NCBI RefSeq assembly: GCF_012927085.1 | Contig: NZ_JABBFX010000003.1 | Span: forward strand, 682,001-746,000 | From: Ramlibacter agri | GTDB lineage: Bacteria > Pseudomonadota > Gammaproteobacteria > Burkholderiales > Burkholderiaceae_C | DNA: 64,000 nt | Direction: 5' to 3' | Shown here: in pieces, positions 58,109 to 64,000 of the stretch | Layout of the letters: each line of letters starts with the position of its first letter | How positions within the stretch are numbered: position 1 is the first letter of the stretch | Translations under genes and position numbers: made by a program | Notes under the pieces: model-generated | Database searches by the model: none | Told to the model about the DNA's origin: nothing | What the model saw: only the letters and a program-made list of their open reading frames with translations

Positions 58109-58129
58109 GCCGGCCCGTGAAGGGCTGGC
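58109..58129. terminator. Hairpin between convergent genes, possible terminator
   Basis: GCCGGCCC (58109-58116) and GGGCTGGC (58122-58129) form an 8-base stem with one G-T pair and a GTGAA loop, between the stops at 58097 and 58147. There is no T-run, so it may act weakly or with Rho. Confidence 0.4.
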
Positions 58130-58146
58130 ACCCCGCCGCTGAAGCT

Positions 58147-59103
58147 TCAGTGCGCGACCTTCGGCAGGTTCAGGCTCTGGAGCACCGGAACCCAGCGCTC
58201 GGCTTCCTGCTTGATGAACTTCGACAGTTCCTCGGGCGTGCCGCCGCGCGGCTCCATGCCGATGCCGCGCGCCTTCTCGACGAAGGCCGGATCGGCGATC
58301 ACCAGGTTCACGGCCTTGTTCAACTTGTCGATCTCCGCCTTCGGCGTGCCGGCCGGCACCGACAGGGAGTACCAAAGCGTCGCTTCCATGTCGAAGCCCA
58401 GCTCCTTGAAGGTGGGCGCGTCCGGCACCTGCGGCAGGCGCTTCGCGTCCATCACGCCCAGCACGCGCATCTTGCCGGCCTTGATGAAGGGCAGCGGGCC
58501 GGTGATGGAGGTGCCGTCGATGTCGATGTTGCCGGACAGCAGGGCCTGCAGCGCCGGCGAGTCGCCGTTGAACGGGATGTGGGTGGTGCTGAAGCCTTCC
58601 TTCTTTTCGAAGGCCATCGGCGCCAGGTTGGTCAGGATGGCGGCGCCGGGTGAACCGCGGTTGATCTTGCCGGGGTTCTTCTTCGCGTACTCCACCATCT
58701 CCTTGATGTTCTTGTACGGCAGGTCGGGGCGGCCGACGATGATGGCCGGCTGGTAGGCGATCTGCGTGACCGGCGCGAAGTCCTTCTGCGGGTCGTAGGG
58801 CAGCTTCTCGTACAGCACGCTGTTGTTGGCCAGGGTGCCCAGCGAGGAGACCAGCAGGGTCTGGCCATCGGGTTTGGAGCGGGCCACGTAGTCGGCGGCG
58901 ATGATGCCGCTGGCGCCCGGCTTGTTCTCGATGATGACGTTCAGGCCGTGCTTGTTCAGCTCCTGCGCGAGCAGGCGGCAGTACTGGTCGGTGCCGCCGC
59001 CGGCGGCGAAGGGCACGACGATGCGCGTGACCTGCTGGGCCAGCGCCGAACCCATGGCGCAGGCCCCGATCAGCAGGCCCGTGAGAATGTTCCGGTAATT
59101 CAC
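58147..59103 (-). CDS. Bug/TctC-family periplasmic binding protein
   Basis: The gene starts at GTG 59103, with AAGGAGACAAA directly upstream. The 318-residue protein has a signal of about 22 residues (A-C-A-M-G-S-A-L-A-Q). It shows V-I-I-E-N-K-P-G-A-S-G, K-P-D-G-Q-T (a Gln variant of the P-D-G-Y-T loop) and H-I-P-F-N-G. G-G-G-T-D-Q-Y in the first lobe is also unusual. It is divergent from a DUF1254 gene at 59240 and stands alone. Confidence 0.93.
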   Translation of the reverse strand: MNYRNILTGLLIGACAMGSALAQQVTRIVVPFAAGGGTDQYCRLLAQELNKHGLNVIIENKPGASGIIAADYVARSKPDGQTLLVSSLGTLANNSVLYEKLPYDPQKDFAPVTQIAYQPAIIVGRPDLPYKNIKEMVEYAKKNPGKINRGSPGAAILTNLAPMAFEKKEGFSTTHIPFNGDSPALQALLSGNIDIDGTSITGPLPFIKAGKMRVLGVMDAKRLPQVPDAPTFKELGFDMEATLWYSLSVPAGTPKAEIDKLNKAVNLVIADPAFVEKARGIGMEPRGGTPEELSKFIKQEAERWVPVLQSLNLPKVAH

Positions 59104-59239
59104 TTTGTCTCCTTGGCTAGCCGGTCCGTGTCCGGACTCGTCCCGGCCAGTCTAGTTCTCGCGTGCGCGCGGGCGCCTGCAGCAACTGCAAAGATGCTTT
59201 CCGCGTCCTGCACGGCCGCGTCCCGCCCGCGCCTCCACC

Positions 59240-60502
59240 ATGCGCCGCATGGAAGCGCAACCCTCCTCCGTCCAGGCCCGCTGGGCCCTGCAGGCCGCGG
59301 TGCCGGCCGTGGTCGCCGGCTACCCGCTGCTGGAAGCCCTGCAGACCTGTCGCCGCCAGGCGATGTCGGCGCAACCGGGGCACGGGCGCGCGCCCTTCAA
59401 CCACATCGCGCACAGCACGCGTACCTGGACGGACCGGGACCGGGACTTCAACACGCCGACGGTGGACCTCCTGTACAGCAATGCCTGGATCGACCTGCGC
59501 GCCGGGCCGGTGCTGCTGGACATCCCGCCGCGCAGCCGCTTCTTCGTGGTCGAACTGCTGGATGCGTGGACCCACAACTTCCTGAACCTCGGCACGCGCA
59601 ACGTGCCGGCGGAAGGCGCGCGCTATGCGCTGCTGGCGCCGGGCATGGACGACGCGGCCGCGCCCGCCGGGACGCTGCCAGTGCGTTGTCCGACGGCGCT
59701 GGTGTGGCTGCTGGGGCGGGTCATCGTCGATGGCGAGGCGGATCTCCCTGCGGCTCGCAAGGTGCAGGAGAACTTTCGGTTGGCCGGCGCGGCTGGCCAT
59801 GCGCCGTTCGCGTCGCTGGCGCAGTGGCAGGACACGGGCGACACGGCGTTGGACTTCTACGCCAACCTGTCCCGCGCCCTCGCCGACTTCCCGCCGCTGG
59901 CGGGGCAGGGCGCGCCCTTCGAGCTGGTCGATTTCTCCCGCATGCGCGGCTCCGCGCTGGAGGGGTTGCGCCTCGCCCATCGCGAAGGGCTGGCGCTGAT
60001 CGAAGGGCATACGCACGCGGCGTCGAAGGCGCCGTGGCGCTTCTCGACGCGACTGGGACGCTTCGGCCGCGACTACATGCTGCGCGCCGCGACGGCGATG
60101 AAGGGCATAGGCGCGCTGGCGGCCGATGAGGCGATCTATGCGCCGGCCGACTACGACCAGCAGGGTGAACTGCTGGATGGAAGCAGGTCGTATCGCATCC
60201 GCTTTGACGATGGCGGCGACCTGCCGGCCGATGCCTTCTGGTCGATCACGCTCTATGGCGAGGACCGCTTCCTCGCGCCTTCACCGAATGGCCGCCATGC
60301 GCTGGGCAGCCGCAGCGGGATGGTGAAGGAGGCGGATGGATCGCTGGTTCTCCATGTGGCGCACGTGAAGCCTGCGGACGCGCCGGAGTCGAACTGGCTG
60401 CCGGCGCCGGAAGGCGTGTTCTACCTGATCCTGCGGATGTATCACCCGCAGCGGCGCCTGCTGGAAGGCAAGTACGCCTTCCCGCCCGTGGAGCGGGTTT
60501 AA
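59240..60502 (+). CDS. DUF1254/DUF1214 domain protein
   Basis: The ATG at 59240 (or 59249) gives about 420 residues. The N-terminal half matches DUF1254 (V-V-A-G-Y-P-L-L-E-A, N-H-I-A-H-S-T-R and T-P-T-V-D-L-L-Y-S-N). The C-terminal half matches DUF1214 (A-D-A-F-W-S-I-T-L-Y-G near the end and Y-L-I-L-R-M-Y-H-P). No signal peptide is evident. Members are found across bacteria without a proven role; they have been linked to periplasmic or storage functions. It converges on the CoA-transferase gene with a 2-base gap. Confidence 0.87.
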   Translation: MRRMEAQPSSVQARWALQAAVPAVVAGYPLLEALQTCRRQAMSAQPGHGRAPFNHIAHSTRTWTDRDRDFNTPTVDLLYSNAWIDLRAGPVLLDIPPRSRFFVVELLDAWTHNFLNLGTRNVPAEGARYALLAPGMDDAAAPAGTLPVRCPTALVWLLGRVIVDGEADLPAARKVQENFRLAGAAGHAPFASLAQWQDTGDTALDFYANLSRALADFPPLAGQGAPFELVDFSRMRGSALEGLRLAHREGLALIEGHTHAASKAPWRFSTRLGRFGRDYMLRAATAMKGIGALAADEAIYAPADYDQQGELLDGSRSYRIRFDDGGDLPADAFWSITLYGEDRFLAPSPNGRHALGSRSGMVKEADGSLVLHVAHVKPADAPESNWLPAPEGVFYLILRMYHPQRRLLEGKYAFPPVERV

Positions 60503-60504
60503 GC

Positions 60505-61722
60505 TCACGCCGGCGCGAGCGCCTTCACCACGCCCGCCTCGCACAGGGCCGCGATTTCGTCTTCGCCATAGCCGGCCTCGCGCAAGACTTCCTCGGTATG
60601 CGCTCCCAGCGCCGGCGCGGCGCGGGTCGGGCGGCGCGGCGTGTCGACCATTTCGAAGGGCAGGCCGAAGCCCGCGTGGCCCGGCGTGCCGCCTTCGCCT
60701 GGCGCCACGTCCACGACCATGCCGCTGGCGCGGAAGTCCTCGCTGGCCCGCGCCTCGGCGTAGCTGCGCACGACGGCGACCACGATGCCCTTGCGCGTGA
60801 GCAGGTCCACGCATTCGGCGGTGGAGAGCAGCGACAGCTTCGCGCCGACGGCCGCCTTCATCGCAGGCCGGTTGGCCACGCGCAATTCGTTGGTGGCCAG
60901 CAGCGGATCCTTCGCCAGCTCCGGCGCGCCGATCGCCTCGCACAGCCGCGTCCAGTGCGCCTGCACGTAAGCCGAGACGACCACCGTGCCGTCGCGCGTG
61001 CGGAACAGGTCCGCCGCCGGCGCGCACATCGGCTGGCCGTTGCCGGAGCGCTGGGGCTCCACGCCGCGCACCAGGTAGTCGCTCCAGTTCGGCTGCTGCA
61101 GGTGCAGCGCCACTTCCAGCAGCGACACGCGGATCGTCTCGCCGGCGCCGGTGCGCACGCGCCGGAACAGCGCCGCCAGGATCGCCTGCGCCGCCACCTG
61201 CGTGCTGGCCACGTCGACGATGGTCGCGCCCACGCGCTGCGGCTCGCCGTCGGCCTCGCCGGTGACGGACATCAGCCCGCTCTCGGCCTGCGCCGCGATG
61301 TCGTAGCCGGGCCGGTCGCGCGAAGGCGAACTCGCCGGGAAGCCGGCCAGCGACACGTGGATCAGGCCCGGATGCTCGGCCCGCAACTGGTCCGCGCCCA
61401 GGCCCAGCGCCTCGACGGCACCCGGGCGCAGGTTCTGCACCAGCACGTCGGCGCGCGCGATCAGCCGGCGCGCCACCGCGATGCCATGCGGCTTGCGCAG
61501 GTCCAGCGCGATCGACTTCTTGTCGCGGTTGTAGGCGCGCAGCATGGCGTGGCCGAAGTGGCCGGTGGTGCGGCCCGCATCGCCTTCCAGCGATTCGATC
61601 TTCAGCACCTCGGCGCCCAGGTCGCCCAGCGCCATGGCAGTGCCAGGACCGGCGATGTAGTTGCCCAGTTCGACGACGCGGATGCCCTCAAGGGGCGGCG
61701 GCAATGCGGTCTTGGTCTCCAT
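60505..61722 (-). CDS. Class III (CaiB/BaiF) CoA-transferase
   Basis: The ATG at 61722 is used (61731 adds three residues), giving 405 residues. It shows [32 protein letters not shown] and the likely catalytic Asp141 in [10 protein letters not shown]. It is separate from the three others in the window and closer to the Frc/BaiF pattern. It stands apart from any operon partner, with a LysR gene upstream on the same strand. Confidence 0.93.
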   Translation of the reverse strand: METKTALPPPLEGIRVVELGNYIAGPGTAMALGDLGAEVLKIESLEGDAGRTTGHFGHAMLRAYNRDKKSIALDLRKPHGIAVARRLIARADVLVQNLRPGAVEALGLGADQLRAEHPGLIHVSLAGFPASSPSRDRPGYDIAAQAESGLMSVTGEADGEPQRVGATIVDVASTQVAAQAILAALFRRVRTGAGETIRVSLLEVALHLQQPNWSDYLVRGVEPQRSGNGQPMCAPAADLFRTRDGTVVVSAYVQAHWTRLCEAIGAPELAKDPLLATNELRVANRPAMKAAVGAKLSLLSTAECVDLLTRKGIVVAVVRSYAEARASEDFRASGMVVDVAPGEGGTPGHAGFGLPFEMVDTPRRPTRAAPALGAHTEEVLREAGYGEDEIAALCEAGVVKALAPA

Positions 61723-61792
61723 GCGGCGCACTCTAGGAGCCGCGCCCCGGCTCGGAGCGGCAGGAACTGCAAAGGAGCTTTGCAGCCGTGGC

Positions 61793-62707
61793 TCAGCCGC
61801 CTTCGCCGTTCTCCCGCAAGGCCTCGGCGACGAAATCGACGAAGGCCCGCACCTTCAGGGGCAGCTGCCGGTTCTGCCGGAACACCGCGAAGATGCCGTT
61901 GGAGAACTGCCGCACGGCAAAGCGATATTGCGGCAGCAGCCGCACCAGGGTGCCGTCGCGGAGGTCGCCGCGCACCGTGGGCTCCGACAGCAGCGCGATG
62001 CCCATGCCGCCGATCGCGGCCAGGCGCAGCAGTTCGCCGTTGTTGGCGCTCATCACGCCCTGGATCGCCAGTTCCTGCCGCTCGCCCTGTTCGTCGATGT
62101 ACTTCCAGGTGGTCGCCTCCCGCTCACGCCGGTAGGTGAGGCAGCGCACCTGCGGCAGGTCGTTGGGGTGCTTGATGCGCGGATGCGCCTTCATGAAGGC
62201 CGGGCTGGCCACCAGCACCTCGTCGCTGGACAGCAGGCGCTTGATGACGAAGCCGGAATCGGTGGACTCGCCGGTGCGGATGTCGACGTCGAAGTCGTGC
62301 TCGACCAGGTTCACCGGGTGTTCCGACAGCTCGATCTCGACCTGGATGTCGGGGTACTGCTGCTGGAACTTTGGCAGTAACGGCGCCAGCACCCGCAGGC
62401 CCAGGTGCGTGCGCGAGTGCACGCGCAGCCGCCCTTCCGGCCGCTGGCGCGAGCTGCGGGCGGCCTGCTCGGCCTCGGCCATGGCTTCCAGCACGGCCTC
62501 GGCCCGCTCCAGGAAGGCCTGGCCGGCCTCGGTGACCTTCAGGTTGCGGCTGGTCCGGTCGACCAGCTGCACGCCCAGCTCCTCCTCCAGCGCGCTGATG
62601 CGGCGCGAGATGGTCGCCGGCGACAGGCTCAGGCTGCGGGCGGCGGCCGACAGGCTGCCCTTGCGCTGGGTCGTGACGAAGATGCGCAGGCTGTCGAGCG
62701 CCTTCAT
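61793..62707 (-). CDS. LysR-family transcriptional regulator
   Basis: The 304-residue protein starts at ATG 62707. The HTH segment [18 protein letters not shown] lies at about residues 17-34, with wing [12 protein letters not shown]. The effector domain has D-F-D-V-D-I-R-T-G. The pattern fits the LysR subgroup with D-R-T-[ST]-R in the wing that controls adjacent oxygenase or aromatic genes. It is divergent from the luciferase-like monooxygenase gene (62813) and upstream of a CoA-transferase gene, so either may be the target. Confidence 0.93.
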   Translation of the reverse strand: MKALDSLRIFVTTQRKGSLSAAARSLSLSPATISRRISALEEELGVQLVDRTSRNLKVTEAGQAFLERAEAVLEAMAEAEQAARSSRQRPEGRLRVHSRTHLGLRVLAPLLPKFQQQYPDIQVEIELSEHPVNLVEHDFDVDIRTGESTDSGFVIKRLLSSDEVLVASPAFMKAHPRIKHPNDLPQVRCLTYRREREATTWKYIDEQGERQELAIQGVMSANNGELLRLAAIGGMGIALLSEPTVRGDLRDGTLVRLLPQYRFAVRQFSNGIFAVFRQNRQLPLKVRAFVDFVAEALRENGEGG

Positions 62708-62812
62708 TTCGAAAGACGCAAAGAAGCTGTGCGCGGGATGGCGTTCACGGAGGCGTGTCCGTTCCTACCATTCGCCCAACGCAAACGTGCCAACACACAA
62801 GGAGCCCAGGCC

Positions 62813-63904
62813 ATGGATTTCGGAATCTTCATTCTGATGCAGCAGCGCAACAAGCATAAGACGTCGTACCAGATCCTGAAGGACGCGGTCGAACAGACGC
62901 GCGTGGCGGACGAACTGGGCTTCGGTGCCGCCTGGTACGCCGAGCACCACTTCTCCAATTACGGGATGTGCTCGTCGCCCCTGACGATGATCGCCCACTG
63001 CGCCGCCGTCACCAAGAAGATCCGGCTCGGAACCGGCATTGTCGTCGCTCCGCTGTACACCCCCGCCCGCCTGATCGCCGACGTCGCCATGGTGGACCAG
63101 CTTTCGGACGGCCGCCTGAACCTGGGCATCGGCTCCGGCTACCAGCAGTTCGAGTTCGAGCGCTTCGGCGTCTCCCTGGCCGAAGCCAAGGACCGCACGC
63201 TGGAAATCATCGACATGCTGGAACTGGGCCTGAAGGAAAAGAAGTTCAGCTACGACGGCAAGTATTACCAGCAGCCGGTCAGCGCCATCAGCCAGCGCGC
63301 CGTGCAGCAGCCCATGCCCCCGATGTGGGTCACCAGCATCGACCCCACCTTCATCGCCCGCGCGGTGCGCGGCGACCACCACGTGTTCGTTTCCGGCGGC
63401 GACGGCGGCCTGGAAAAGCTGGCTTCCACCCGCGCCCTGATCGACAAGGTGGCGCTCGGCGAAGGCAAGGACCCGGCCAAGGTGCCGGTGGGCCTGCTGC
63501 GCGCCGCCTACGCCAGCAACAACAAGGCGGAAGTGGACGCCTACCTGGACTGCTCGCGCTACCAGCGCCGCATCGCCGTCAGCCTGAAGCGCCGCACCGC
63601 GCAGATCGCCGACGACTACCAGGTGGAAGAGGGCCTCGTCGAGGGCGAGCCCAGCATCGAGGAGTCGCGCGCCCTGCTGCCGGTGGGCAGCATCGACACC
63701 GTGATCGAGCGCGTGGTCAAGGAGATCCGCACGCTGCGCCCGGTGCACTACTGCTTCCAGACCCAGATGGGCGACTTCGACCAGCCGACCATGCTGAAGC
63801 AGCTGGAGACCTGGGCCAAGATCATCATCCCGACGGTGCAGCAGGAAATCCGCAACGACGCGCCCTACCGCGCGGAAGCCCAGCGCGAGCTGGCCGCCGC
63901 CTGA
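62813..63904 (+). CDS. Luciferase-like flavin-dependent monooxygenase (LLM class)
   Basis: The ATG at 62813 follows AAGGAGCCCAGGCC. The 363-residue TIM barrel has M-D-F-G-I-F-I-L-M-Q-Q-R, then W-Y-A-E-H-H-F-S-N-Y-G and T-G-I-V-V-A-P-L-Y-T-P-A-R-L-I. It continues with M-V-D-Q-L-S-D-G-R-L-N-L-G-I-G-S-G-Y and the C-terminal P-V-G-S-I-D-T-V-I. These are typical for FMNH2-dependent oxygenases of the bacterial luciferase family. It is followed after 26 bases by a gene that looks like a flavin reductase, which would supply FMNH2. The substrate is unknown. Confidence 0.94.
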   Translation: MDFGIFILMQQRNKHKTSYQILKDAVEQTRVADELGFGAAWYAEHHFSNYGMCSSPLTMIAHCAAVTKKIRLGTGIVVAPLYTPARLIADVAMVDQLSDGRLNLGIGSGYQQFEFERFGVSLAEAKDRTLEIIDMLELGLKEKKFSYDGKYYQQPVSAISQRAVQQPMPPMWVTSIDPTFIARAVRGDHHVFVSGGDGGLEKLASTRALIDKVALGEGKDPAKVPVGLLRAAYASNNKAEVDAYLDCSRYQRRIAVSLKRRTAQIADDYQVEEGLVEGEPSIEESRALLPVGSIDTVIERVVKEIRTLRPVHYCFQTQMGDFDQPTMLKQLETWAKIIIPTVQQEIRNDAPYRAEAQRELAAA

Positions 63905-63930
63905 GGCCGGAAGCGAGCCGAGGAGCAGCC

Positions 63931-64000
63931 ATGACCGCTGTCGCCGAACGGGTGTCCCCCGCGATCGAACCCACGCTGTTCCGCCAGCTCCTGGGCTGCT
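63931..64000 (+). CDS. Probable flavin reductase (3' partial)
   Basis: The ATG at 63931 follows AGGAGCAGCC and opens a frame through the right edge; only 23 residues are visible. The last visible segment, L-F-R-Q-L-L-G-C, resembles the start of the flavin-reductase-like domain (usually F-R-x-x-L-G followed by F-A-T-G-V). A flavin reductase partner for the adjacent luciferase-like monooxygenase is a common arrangement. The assignment rests on very little sequence. Confidence 0.5.
   Translation, partial: MTAVAERVSPAIEPTLFRQLLGC

Overview
The window is high-GC chromosomal DNA from a betaproteobacterium, most likely a Burkholderiales member of the Comamonadaceae type (Ramlibacter/Variovorax-like). 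This placement is inferred from the many Bug/TctC-type periplasmic binding proteins, LysR regulators beside small catabolic operons, the DUF3348-DUF802-OmpA-DUF2894 gene set and the codon bias. I saw no rRNA, tRNA, phage, transposase or CRISPR. Genes are packed tightly: no stretch over 300 bases lacks a gene, and the longest gaps are about 280, 205, 195 and 180 bases.

Layout. (1) 1-8279, + strand: Bug protein (cut by the window edge), amidohydrolase, CapA-like phosphoesterase, Asp/Glu-racemase-fold protein, Bug, MFS transporter, SDR, DUF4286/EthD-like protein and LysR. (2) 8286-8382: long inverted repeat, then two divergent Bug genes (8392-9360 and 9555-10526). The second opens an operon with an HMG-CoA-lyase-like enzyme, a class III CoA-transferase and a PrpF-type isomerase. 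(3) 13769-17257: LysR/NAD-binding pair, then two paralogous back-to-back LysR genes, one frameshifted. (4) 17351-25451, + strand: CoA-transferase, HMG-CoA-lyase-like, Bug, carboxymuconolactone-decarboxylase fold, LigI-like amidohydrolase, 2-hydroxyacid dehydrogenase, Bug and two-subunit class I fumarase. (5) 25527-32814, - strand: eight-gene operon with three Bug genes alternating with enolase-superfamily, enoyl-CoA hydratase, flavin-reductase-fold, CoA-transferase and GST genes. (6) 32993-37908: Bug, alpha/beta hydrolase, LysR, tannase-family esterase and cupin. (7) 37999-40425: Spy/CpxP-like lipoprotein plus OmpR/EnvZ-type two-component system. (8) 40429-46266: MarR divergent from Bug, a three-subunit molybdenum hydroxylase and CoxG. 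(9) 46270-46462: possible structured RNA ending in a clear terminator, then DUF1232, FUSC and a small membrane protein. (10) 49645-53853, - strand: translationally coupled DUF3348, DUF802, MotB/OmpA and DUF2894 genes. (11) 54136-64000: second tannase-family lipoprotein, DUF3237, patatin, small secreted protein, Bug, DUF1254, CoA-transferase, LysR, luciferase-like monooxygenase and the start of a probable flavin reductase.

How it fits together. Most of the window looks like a catabolic island for aromatic or carboxylic acids. Orphan binding proteins (12 Bug genes, no TctA/TctB membrane genes in the window) sit beside CoA activation (four class III CoA-transferases), C-C lysis (two HMG-CoA-lyase homologues), hydration/isomerisation and redox enzymes, each under a local regulator. 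Substrates cannot be read from sequence.

The most unusual part is the 49.6-53.9 kb operon. It encodes a membrane protein with a MotA/ExbB-like channel segment and a roughly 550-residue tail containing 15-16 consecutive 11-residue repeats. Its partner is MotB/ZorB-like, with the ion-binding Asp in its single membrane helix and a peptidoglycan-binding OmpA domain. This is the architecture of an ion-driven rotary motor of the MotAB/ZorAB type, with two uncharacterised accessory proteins.
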